Origin: Corynebacterium pygosceleis
GTDB taxonomy: Bacteria > Actinomycetota > Actinomycetes > Mycobacteriales > Mycobacteriaceae
Length of the DNA stretch: 64,000 nt
Assembly: GCF_016595275.2 (NCBI RefSeq)
Contig: NZ_JAENIQ020000005.1
Location: 62,001 to 126,000 of the forward strand
Direction of reading: 5' to 3'
Shown one piece after another: positions 16,124 through 24,317 of this stretch. Each line of letters starts with the position of its first letter. The stretch's first letter is position 1. A program made the translations under genes and the position numbers. The notes below the pieces were generated by a model. It was not told the DNA's origin. It was given only the letters and a program-made list of their open reading frames with translations, and did not search any database.

Positions 16124-19100
16124 GGTCGGTCACCTTCCGCGGCGAAGCGTTCGTAGGCCGCGCGCATGTCTGCCTCCCTGTCGAGGATCCGGAACGGGTA
16201 TTCGAAGGTGTAGGTCACCTTCGACTGGGGATGGGTCCACGTGCGTTGTTCCTCGGAGAGTTGCTGTCCCTCCTTGAGCTTGCGTTCCAGTTTCGCGACG
16301 TCACCGGCGACCTTCCGGCCGTTGCGGTCGAAGAGATCCTCCTGGTCATACTTCCGCATCACCGGGAACTGCGTGCGGTAGATCATGCACAACTCATCGG
16401 CGGTGATACCGAGGTCCAGGGCCACCAGAGCATCGATCTCCACCTGCAGCTGCCGGCGTTCCTCGGCGATCCGCGCCGGTGATTCCGGAGTCCACGGCGT
16501 TCCCATGACCTCCTCCCACAGCTCCGCATAGGCCGATGTCAGGCAGTTGAGACGAGCGGCTCGGGGGATGAGTCCTAGATCGGTGGAAAGGGGAAGACGC
16601 TCGACTAAAGGGCCGGAAATGCGGGTATTGACCACCGCCCGGAGAACGAAATCGAAAAGAAGAGAAGATGCTGTAGCTGAAAACTGCATCAGTTCTTGAT
16701 TTTTTCCCGGAGCCGCATGGCCTCCGGAGTTGACGCCGTCAACGTGAGCGGTTCCCGGTGGAATTACGGCAGGATAAAATGTGCGAAAACCGGTTTTTGC
16801 TGCCATTGACCGCCATGCAACCCTAAAGTGGTCACGGATAAAACTCTCTTCTGTCTCGGATAGTTTCCATGTTCCGTAAGCAAGATCGTATCGAGATCTA
16901 CTGCCCACGGGTTGGTATGCGGTTGAGGGCATAAAATCCGGACCGATAGTCTCGATATCAATCTCGGACCAGTCCTGGTTATGTTTCAGTGTCGGATTCG
17001 GTTGTTTTATCATCGGGGTTGAAATTCCCAGATGTGGACCTTGGAGTATCACCTGTTCCCAGCTCTTGGGGTGATCCCAATCTGTCTCGAAGTAGCCTCT
17101 TTTGCGGGCTGCCGATTCATCCCATCCATAAGAGTATTTTAGGGAGAGGGAGCTAATTCTCTTTGCTTCTGATAGTTTTTTTAAGATGTTAGATGCTTCT
17201 GAGTTGACTGAGTAGACCATTCTCGCGTCCAGGATTGCTGTCGATTTATCCTCAAGGATAGAGTGCCACATGCTGAGTGTCTTTTCATTGACTTTCTGAA
17301 TTCGGTCTTTATGTGGCTGAATATTCCAGTCGTTATTTTCATTCTTGAATCCTGGTACAGGTCCGGATCCGTTATGGTTGAATGAGTCTTTTGCGGAGCT
17401 GGGGTGGTACAGGTTCGTCAGATTGAAGAACTCTGGTGTACCTTTTGGGCTTCCATAGATGTGAATTCCATAGGACACTAGGTGGTGTACGTCAAAAAGT
17501 TGCAGTTCGTTGATGAACTGGAAGTGCCTCCTGAGGCGGAGATAGGAAGCTCGCCGCAAGGGGGCGGCTTTCACCTCTGTGAAATGTGACTCAGGATGAA
17601 TGAGCGCGATTACTCCCCGGTGGTGGTTGTTGGACCAGGTTCGCGACATGAATCCTCGGTAGAGGTCCGATTTCTGTCCTTGTAGTTCGGGGTAGGTGGA
17701 CGTATCTCCCAGGATGTCTGACACGACCACAGCCTCTGCAACCGCTCCCGTGAATGCTGTGAGATTTTCTGGAGAACTGAGCGCAAACTCGGTGCGTTGG
17801 TTCCTTGCTGCCTGCGTCGGCTTGTGGGCCAGTACCCACCACGGATCCAGTTCTGCCATTATCGCGTTGATCACCACCTGTGGGCGCACCCACGGTGGGT
17901 TTCCGATCTGCAGGTCGAAACCGCCGTCCGCGAATACGGGTGCGAAGATGAGTTCCCAGTGGAAGAACGCCTGCTGCTCGGCAAGGCGATCAACGACGGT
18001 CAGCCACGGATGTACCTCGAATACTCTGTTTATGGGTTTCGCGCTTTGGCCCAGGAGGTTCAGTTGTTCGGCGGCGTTGAGTTCATCCCAGGTCGGGTTC
18101 TCACCCAGGTACGTCTGGTTCTCTATTCTCTTCGTATGCGCAAACGGTTTCCCCAGGATTTCTTCTAGTGTCTCGTACCATTCGTCGAGGGTCGGCGGTT
18201 CAACGAGCTCTCCATCCACCCGGGCGACCTCGCCTGCGACGGGCCAGAACTTCAGTGCGCACCAGGCGTCCATGACGAGCTTCAACCGCTGGAACGCGCC
18301 GTTCGCGTCAGCGAGGCTCTCCTCGATCTCCGCACGGCGGACGGACTTGTCCGCCGGTTCCTGCTCGAAACCCCACACGTCGATCCGACGCCGCACCTGA
18401 TCCTCCGCGATACGCAGACGCTCGAGGGCGAACTCCCACAGCTCATCCACTCGCTTCGTCAGTTTCTTCGCGGCGGTGATCTGGTCCGATGTCAGTTTCA
18501 CCCGAGTGGTCTTGGCCCAGTTCTTCAGAGCCGTGATCTCATCCGGCAGGTGCTTCTTCAAGTCCTTCGCTTCCGCGGCCGCACCCCAGCTCGGTGAAGG
18601 CAACACGAACTGGTACACATGCTCACCCGGTTCGTCCGCAGCGTCGGAATAGGGCTTCGGCGGGGAACTCAGATACGCCTTCGCCTCGACGAGTCGGCGG
18701 GAGTACACCGAGCGGCGCGCACCGATCAGGGAGTTGCCCTGGCGCAGATGTAGGCCGAACCACGGAGCCTTCAGCCCGGCGGTCATGGTGTCCAGCCAGA
18801 GGGACACTTCGCCCAGTTCCACGGCGGTATCGTTGAGGTCCACGCCGTAGACATTGTGGAGGGCGATGTAGGCCTTGACCCGCTGAAGTTCCCGGGTCCG
18901 GTTCTCCGGGGGGATCTTCTCACCCAGTTCCTTCTGCCGCATCGTGATGTAGAGCTCCGCCAGCTGGCGGACGGCCTCCACCGCGAATGCTCCGGAACCC
19001 ATCGCCGGCTCGCAGACGGACAGCGTCAGCACGTCGGCCGCGCAGGTGATCCGCCCGGTTTCCTTGAGCTCCTCGAGCGCCTGCCCGACGGTGAAGGAGG

Positions 19101-20709
19101 TGATCACGGGTGGGCTGTAGAACGAGGCGGAACGCTCCCGGTCCCGGGAGGACTGGCGGTACACGAACGAGCCCCGTCGGTGCCTGACGGGGGAGACCTC
19201 GCCGGTGTCCGGGTTCACCGCGGTGATGAAGTGTTCGGGGCGGTAGGTCTCCGGATCGGCGTCGGCGATGTGGGTGGGAACCACCCAGGTTCCCTTCTCC
19301 GCGTTGCCGTTCTTCGCCACCTCGTAGAGGTCGGTTTCGGCGATGAATCCGTGGAAACTCATCAGGCCCTCGTAGACCTGTCCGAGCTCCGTCACCCCAA
19401 GGGTGGCGTAGGAGACGAATCCCCGGTCCCTACCGGACTTCTCCGGGGTGAGAAGGAGGTTCTCCAGCACCGCGCACATCGCGGAGTTCGAGAGCTTCAC
19501 CTCGTCGATGTAGTGCGTCCGGTCCGGGGAGAAGAGATCGGCCTCGATGTTCTCGAAGCGTAGGCCCTCGTCCACCGATCCGAGGTCCGCACTCACCTCG
19601 TCCGGTGTGTGGCCGGTGTACACGAGATCGAACAGCACCTGGAGGCAGTCGTAGAGGTAGGTGCCCCGGCGGGCCTTCTCGGTGACCGGGGGATCGAGGA
19701 TCTGCTGGCGCAGGCGGGTCAGGCCGTAGCCGTCCTCGTAGGCGTCATCGCCGACGGGGAGGATCTCCAGCTCGGGGGAGGCCTCGGCGAACAGCAGGAA
19801 GAGAATGCGGTACAGGTACCTGAGGCATTGCCTGGTCAGGACCGCGGGATCGATCTCGGTAAAGCCGGCGTCGATTCGGGGGTCGATACCCTGACGGCGG
19901 CGCCGTTCGAGGACATCGTTGGCGATGATCTCGATGGACCTGCGGATGGCCAGGCGCAGTGACTCCGAGACCTGCACCGAGTGTTCGCGGGACTGCTCGA
20001 TCGTCTCCGCCCACCACGAGGTCCCGTCGGCCCTGTCGCGGATGTTCTCCGCGGCGACGGCGCACAATGCGCGCTGTACCTCACCACCTGCCGTGGTTTC
20101 GTTACGCTCCATGACCAGCAGGATGTCCACCGCGAGGAACCTGCCGAGGTTCCAGGACTCCCGGTCTGCGAGAATCAGCCAGCGTCCCGACTGCACGACC
20201 ACGAACCGGGGGTGGGGCTCCTCCCACGTGAAGATCTCGACTACCAGCTGGGCGGCGCTCAGCGGCAGCGGTTTCTCGTCGCGGGTGAGCGGTGTGAGGG
20301 GGCCGACGGTGCGGATGTCCTCGACCGTGTCGATGGGCTGCGCCTGGAACAGGACCATGTTGTCGTCGACCAGGAACTCGCCGACGAGTTCACCGGTCGT
20401 GGTTTCCACCGGTGTCGGGACGGGGTCGCCGTATCCCAGTGCTGCGCGGACATGCGCATAGGTCCGCAGCGCTTCCTCACGGTCCTGGAAGGTCCGTGTC
20501 TCCGAGTCGAAGTCGAGCGTCGCCAGTTCCGTCTGGAGGGTCCGGAAGGACGAGGTGAAGCGCTGCAGCGGATTGCCGTCCCCGTCGTCCTTCCATTCCC
20601 TGATCCGGTCGGTGACCCGCTTGCGGTAGGTCTGCTTCGTCTCATCGCTGGTGAGGTAGAACTCCGCGATGAATTCGTCGACGTTGACGATGGATGCGTA
20701 GTCGGCCAT
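16120..20709 (-). CDS. Large Eco57I/PglX-like adenine-N6 DNA methyltransferase (DrmMI-like)
   Basis: 1529 residues. SAM-binding motif I reads CEPAMGSGAF near residue 566. The catalytic motif IV is NPPW near 935, typical of gamma-class m6A methyltransferases (BREX PglX, DISARM DrmMI, type IIG Eco57I). No PD-(D/E)XK motif was recognised in the N-terminus, so a pure methylase protecting self DNA is more likely than a type IIG enzyme. The segment after NPPW (nt ~16590-17900), where the target recognition domain is expected, is far more AT-rich than its surroundings. Start ATG 20709 has GGAGAA upstream and lies 7 nt after the helicase gene stop. The upstream in-frame extension overlaps that gene and is rejected. 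Confidence 0.85.
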   Translation of the reverse strand: MADYASIVNVDEFIAEFYLTSDETKQTYRKRVTDRIREWKDDGDGNPLQRFTSSFRTLQTELATLDFDSETRTFQDREEALRTYAHVRAALGYGDPVPTPVETTTGELVGEFLVDDNMVLFQAQPIDTVEDIRTVGPLTPLTRDEKPLPLSAAQLVVEIFTWEEPHPRFVVVQSGRWLILADRESWNLGRFLAVDILLVMERNETTAGGEVQRALCAVAAENIRDRADGTSWWAETIEQSREHSVQVSESLRLAIRRSIEIIANDVLERRRRQGIDPRIDAGFTEIDPAVLTRQCLRYLYRILFLLFAEASPELEILPVGDDAYEDGYGLTRLRQQILDPPVTEKARRGTYLYDCLQVLFDLVYTGHTPDEVSADLGSVDEGLRFENIEADLFSPDRTHYIDEVKLSNSAMCAVLENLLLTPEKSGRDRGFVSYATLGVTELGQVYEGLMSFHGFIAETDLYEVAKNGNAEKGTWVVPTHIADADPETYRPEHFITAVNPDTGEVSPVRHRRGSFVYRQSSRDRERSASFYSPPVITSFTVGQALEELKETGRITCAADVLTLSVCEPAMGSGAFAVEAVRQLAELYITMRQKELGEKIPPENRTRELQRVKAYIALHNVYGVDLNDTAVELGEVSLWLDTMTAGLKAPWFGLHLRQGNSLIGARRSVYSRRLVEAKAYLSSPPKPYSDAADEPGEHVYQFVLPSPSWGAAAEAKDLKKHLPDEITALKNWAKTTRVKLTSDQITAAKKLTKRVDELWEFALERLRIAEDQVRRRIDVWGFEQEPADKSVRRAEIEESLADANGAFQRLKLVMDAWCALKFWPVAGEVARVDGELVEPPTLDEWYETLEEILGKPFAHTKRIENQTYLGENPTWDELNAAEQLNLLGQSAKPINRVFEVHPWLTVVDRLAEQQAFFHWELIFAPVFADGGFDLQIGNPPWVRPQVVINAIMAELDPWWVLAHKPTQAARNQRTEFALSSPENLTAFTGAVAEAVVVSDILGDTSTYPELQGQKSDLYRGFMSRTWSNNHHRGVIALIHPESHFTEVKAAPLRRASYLRLRRHFQFINELQLFDVHHLVSYGIHIYGSPKGTPEFFNLTNLYHPSSAKDSFNHNGSGPVPGFKNENNDWNIQPHKDRIQKVNEKTLSMWHSILEDKSTAILDARMVYSVNSEASNILKKLSEAKRISSLSLKYSYGWDESAARKRGYFETDWDHPKSWEQVILQGPHLGISTPMIKQPNPTLKHNQDWSEIDIETIGPDFMPSTAYQPVGSRSRYDLAYGTWKLSETEESFIRDHFRVAWRSMAAKTGFRTFYPAVIPPGTAHVDGVNSGGHAAPGKNQELMQFSATASSLLFDFVLRAVVNTRISGPLVERLPLSTDLGLIPRAARLNCLTSAYAELWEEVMGTPWTPESPARIAEERRQLQVEIDALVALDLGITADELCMIYRTQFPVMRKYDQEDLFDRNGRKVAGDVAKLERKLKEGQQLSEEQRTWTHPQSKVTYTFEYPFRILDREADMRAAYERFAAEGDRP

Positions 20710-20716
20710 GGGGTAC

Positions 20717-23563
20717 TCAGTTCTCCTCGGGAACGATGACGAGCAGGGGGCGGACGAAGGACTGGTCCGGGCGCAGCTGGAGCGCCAACGACTCCTCCTT
20801 GTCGATGCGGGCCTTCTGGCGGCGCCGCTCGGCGCTGGTGACGCTCTGTTCCGCCTCCTCCGACCAGCGGCGTGCGCGACGTTGCCAGCGCTCGATGATC
20901 CGTGCGGAGGTCTGTTCCGCCGAGAGACGGGCCTGCTGCAGGTTGCCGTCGGCACGCTGCACCGCGGCACTCACCGTGGCGGTCAGCTGATCCGCGTCGA
21001 ACTCGACCGGTCCGGGGTTCACGGCGTTCGGACCCAATCCCAGCTGCGTCAACCGGGCTGCCACGTCGGTCAGAACCTCGTCGAGCAGAGGGCCTACCTC
21101 GATGAAGGAACGGGTGATCACCTGTCCGCGGTTGTTGGTGACGGTGCCCATGCACAGCACCGTCGGTCCGGTGACGTCACCGCGTACGACGGGAATCTCC
21201 TGGCGGTCCATCGAGGCGAGGGCTCTGTCGGCGGCCCACTCGGACACCGGGTGCAGTGGGGACAGGTAGTGGGCCTGCGGCCACGTGGTGTCGGAGAGCC
21301 CGTTGCGTGCCTGCTCGAGCTGCTGCTCGCCGAGCAGCTTCTTCGTCACGAGCTGGATCTGCTCGAGCACCCCGCGGGCTTTCACGTAGTCCTGCGGCAG
21401 GTACTCGAGTCGGCGGCGCAGATCGTCGGGTGGCGTCAGTTCGATGACACCGTTGCCGTGCACACGCCAACCGACACCGCCGCGGGCCAGGCTGTTGCCC
21501 GGTGAATTGTCGAAGGCCTCGAGGAGGGAATCCTCGAGGAAGTCGAGCTCCGACGCGTAGAGCGTCGCGGCACGTTCGCTCCCGGCGCCGCTGACGTCCG
21601 CCGTCGCGTCGGCCTCAGTCGTCGTGGGGCAGAGGAACTCCTGGAACCAGTCATCGCAACCGGTGAGCACCTCGTCCGGTGTCTGGACGGCGTCGTCGAA
21701 CTCGCGCCTGCGGGCAAGCACGTCCCGGATGACGTTCTCCTCACGTTTCTCGGAGTGCTCACCCATCAGGGAGGCCACATCGCCCAGCGCCTCGTTGGCG
21801 TTGTACTCGCGGTCCATCAGCTTCGTCAGGACGTGGAGATCGCCGGGGGACGCGTCTTCGGGTGTGTCCAGCAGCAGGGTGGTGATGACCGGGCTGATCC
21901 GCTGGTTGTAGCGGTCGATACGGCCGTTGCGCTGCTGGATCCGGATCAGGGACCACGGGATGTCGTAGTGGATGAGCTGATGGCACTGCAGGTGCAGGTT
22001 CACGCCCTCACTCGCCACATCACCGGTCACGAGGATCCGGAGCGGCGAGGACTCCTTCTTGAATTCCTCCACGAGCTGCTGCTGGCGTTCATCGTCGAGG
22101 GAGCCGTCCATCTGGGCGATCTGGCCGGCCTTGAGTTTGAGTGCTCTGGTGAGTTCCTTCTCCAGCCAGGTGAGGGTGGCGACCCGCTCGGAGAAGATCA
22201 CGACCCGCATGGATGACCTGTTGTTGACCCCGATCTCCCCCAGATAGTCGAGCAGCGCCCGGAACTTGTTCGACGTGCTGGCGTCGAGCTCGTCCGAGAG
22301 GGACTTGAGGCGGTCGAGTGCCTGTTTCTCCGCCCCGGTGGGGTTCTTCGTCAGCCGCTGCCCGACTGATTGCGCGAGGGCGGCCGGGGACGAGAGGAAC
22401 GCCTTGATGAGGGTCCACGGGAAGAGATGATCGCTGCCGCACGGTGGGTTCGCACCCGTCCAGGTCTCCTTCAGCTCCCGCGCGACGGCGAGTTCCTGGG
22501 GCGACGGGTCGATGAGGATGTTGTTCGGCGCGGAGCGCTTCGCCCATTTGTCGCCGACGACGGCCGCGACCTCCGGGGAGTTGCGGTGGCGGCGGATGAC
22601 CAGTCGGTCCACCGCGTCCGGTGAGATCTCGCCCGTGGGCCCCACGGAGGTGGGGTCCAGGAGACGGAGCAGCTCGGCGAAGGACTCGGGTTTTCCGTTG
22701 TGCGGGGTCGCCGAGGCGAGGATCAGCGCCTCCGTGTTCGGCGCGAGCAGTCGCGCGAGGTCGTTGTTCTTCGTCGCCGCGTTGGTGACGTTGTGTGCCT
22801 CGTCGAGGACCACCGCGTCCCAGCCGACCTTCTCCAGCTGGGCCCGGTACTTGGGCATCTTCAGGGTGTCGATGGAGATGATCGCCCGGTTGTAGTACGT
22901 GAACGGGTTCCGGGTTGCCGGGAGTTTCTGCCGGACCCGCTGGATACCGACCGAGTCGAGGCGGACGAAGGGGAGCGCGAAGCGGGTCCACATCTCCTGC
23001 TGCATCTGTTCGAGCACGTGCCGTGGCGTGACGATCAGGATGCGGTCGCCGCGTCCCCGACGGACCAGCTCGGAGAGGATCATGCCGATCTCGATGGTCT
23101 TGCCGAGTCCGACGGCGTCGGCGATGAGGAGGCGGGGGCGCAGCGAATCGGTCTGCAGGGCCTTCTTCACCGCGGACAACTGGTAGTCCAGCGGGTCGGT
23201 GAGCATCTCGTTCGACACCGCCAGGGTGGTCTCGTAGAGCGGGACCGGGGTCTTGCGCAGAATCGATTCCAGCCACAGGCGGGAATGCCGGTAGTTCGGT
23301 GAGCCGTCGGCCTTCAGCGTGACTGAATCGGCGTCCAGGGGGTTGATCCGGTCGAGTTCCGTGTAGAAGGTTGCGGGGGTGTCACGGACGAAGTCGCTGA
23401 CTCCCCGTGCCCGGATCTTCATTCCGTGGACGGTGGGGAACACGGAGGTGATCAGCCATTCCTCGTCGCGGACCTCCACGATCCTGCCCGGGGCGAGTGC
23501 CCGGTGCAGTTCATCGCTGATGGTGGTGCGTTCGGATGAGCCGTCCGTCGTGGCCTGTGGCAC
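20717..23563 (-). CDS. SNF2-type helicase (DrmD-like), first gene of the defence operon
   Basis: 948 residues. The N-terminal strand-rich segment (PGRIVEVRDEEWLI) precedes an SNF2/RapA-like ATPase: ADAVGLGKT at 148-156, LDEAHN at 253-258 and SATPHNG. A helicase C-terminal domain follows, with TGDVASEGVNL and QRNGRIDRY. A long coiled, charged C-terminus (EEAEQSVTSAERRRQKARIDK) follows. DISARM class 1 begins with exactly this type of protein (DrmD) followed by a large adenine methylase. GTG 23563 has GGGAAGG 9 nt upstream. The four genes 23563 to 7484 are separated by 7, -4 and 0 nt, so they are translated as one unit. Confidence 0.85.
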   Translation of the reverse strand: MPQATTDGSSERTTISDELHRALAPGRIVEVRDEEWLITSVFPTVHGMKIRARGVSDFVRDTPATFYTELDRINPLDADSVTLKADGSPNYRHSRLWLESILRKTPVPLYETTLAVSNEMLTDPLDYQLSAVKKALQTDSLRPRLLIADAVGLGKTIEIGMILSELVRRGRGDRILIVTPRHVLEQMQQEMWTRFALPFVRLDSVGIQRVRQKLPATRNPFTYYNRAIISIDTLKMPKYRAQLEKVGWDAVVLDEAHNVTNAATKNNDLARLLAPNTEALILASATPHNGKPESFAELLRLLDPTSVGPTGEISPDAVDRLVIRRHRNSPEVAAVVGDKWAKRSAPNNILIDPSPQELAVARELKETWTGANPPCGSDHLFPWTLIKAFLSSPAALAQSVGQRLTKNPTGAEKQALDRLKSLSDELDASTSNKFRALLDYLGEIGVNNRSSMRVVIFSERVATLTWLEKELTRALKLKAGQIAQMDGSLDDERQQQLVEEFKKESSPLRILVTGDVASEGVNLHLQCHQLIHYDIPWSLIRIQQRNGRIDRYNQRISPVITTLLLDTPEDASPGDLHVLTKLMDREYNANEALGDVASLMGEHSEKREENVIRDVLARRREFDDAVQTPDEVLTGCDDWFQEFLCPTTTEADATADVSGAGSERAATLYASELDFLEDSLLEAFDNSPGNSLARGGVGWRVHGNGVIELTPPDDLRRRLEYLPQDYVKARGVLEQIQLVTKKLLGEQQLEQARNGLSDTTWPQAHYLSPLHPVSEWAADRALASMDRQEIPVVRGDVTGPTVLCMGTVTNNRGQVITRSFIEVGPLLDEVLTDVAARLTQLGLGPNAVNPGPVEFDADQLTATVSAAVQRADGNLQQARLSAEQTSARIIERWQRRARRWSEEAEQSVTSAERRRQKARIDKEESLALQLRPDQSFVRPLLVIVPEEN

Positions 23564-23666
23564 GGATGAAACCTTCCCTGGGCGTTGTGTGACTCATCCA
23601 GCTTACTTAACGTGTGCAGGCAAAACACTGAATGGGGGAGGATGTTCCGACCTTAGCGGAAATGAA

Positions 23667-23689
23667 GCGGCACCCTCTTGGGGTGCCGC
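23667..23689 (-). terminator. Hairpin terminator of the small gene at 23699-24076
   Basis: GCGGCACCC and GGGTGCCGC form a perfect 9-bp stem with a 5-nt loop. On the minus strand it is followed by TTCATTTCC. It isolates the small upstream gene from the defence operon that starts at 23563. Confidence 0.65.
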
Positions 23690-23698
23690 CGCCCTGAT

Positions 23699-24076
23699 TC
23701 ACTGCTGACGGTCAGCGCCGGAGCTCTGGTCGCTCTCCCGGTGGAGGTCAAGGAGGAAGCCTGTCGCACCTAGGGGCACCTGCAGGATCCGCCTCTCCGG
23801 TGACCAGAGGGTGACCACGTGCCCACTGAGGAGCGCGAGATCCGCGACCGCCCGGAGTCGCGCGGCATCATGCGTCCAACGGCATTCGGTGGTGTCGCGG
23901 AAGGCGAACGTCACCAGGTGCCCGGAGACCTCGAGGATCCGCGCGGGCTCCCAGTCGTCCGGGGCCGTGATCGTCACCGTGATCGTCCCGTCGGTGTTGC
24001 GGGGACAGTGATCGTCCGGTCCGAAGTCCGGTGCGGTGAAGGAGTTGATCTCCTTCTGGGCGGTGCGGTCGTTCAT
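23699..24076 (-). CDS. Small protein of unknown function, paralogue of the 26439-26843 product
   Basis: 125 residues. Start ATG 24076 was chosen because AGGAG lies 6 nt upstream; longer in-frame starts lack this. No signal peptide or membrane segment is visible. The central block (SGHLVTFAFRDTTECRW, THDAARLRAVADLALL and WSPERRILQVPLG) aligns with the same region of the second small protein 2.4 kb away. Identical positions include GH, TF, DTT, RW, HDA, RLRAV, DL, LL, WS and ILQV. The family is not recognised; the predicted fold is beta-rich with one helix. It has its own terminator, and upstream is a G10-C-G10 tract. Function unknown. Confidence 0.6.
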   Translation of the reverse strand: MNDRTAQKEINSFTAPDFGPDDHCPRNTDGTITVTITAPDDWEPARILEVSGHLVTFAFRDTTECRWTHDAARLRAVADLALLSGHVVTLWSPERRILQVPLGATGFLLDLHRESDQSSGADRQQ

Positions 24077-24244
24077 GGTGACTCCTCTGCTGATCGAGAC
24101 GTGTCCTGTGGCAGGTGATCGGGAGGAGAGTGGTGTCTGACCGGCGACCATCGGGAAGGGCGACAGGGATGGTCACCTGTCACGCTTCTGGATGTACCTT
24201 AGCGCTACCGATGCGTGGTTGGAAGGGCCTGCTGGCGGCTTCTC

Positions 24245-24265
24245 GGGGGGGGGGCGGGGGGGGGG
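24245..24265. repeat. G10-C-G10 homopolymer tract
   Basis: Ten G (24245-24254), one C, ten G (24256-24265), then AGGG. It lies between the decarboxylase stop (24318) and the start of the small minus-strand gene (24076), about 170 nt before that start. No other homopolymer of this length was noticed in the window. Such runs slip during replication and may alter promoter spacing. Confidence 0.9.
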
Positions 24266-24317
24266 AGGGCGGCCCCTGAGTTCTCGGGGATCCGGGAGCC
24301 ACGCCGCTGCGCCTCTG

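Noticed and set aside
16120..20970. Longer methyltransferase start at 20970
   Set aside because: The added 87 residues are Arg/Ser-rich and overlap the conserved end of the upstream helicase gene in another frame. ATG 20709 has a good ribosome-binding site.
7484..23563. Assignment of the defence operon as BREX
   Set aside because: The methylase resembles PglX, but no PglZ-type phosphatase, BrxC-type ATPase or BrxL/Lon-like gene is present. The SNF2 plus DUF1998 combination points to DISARM instead.
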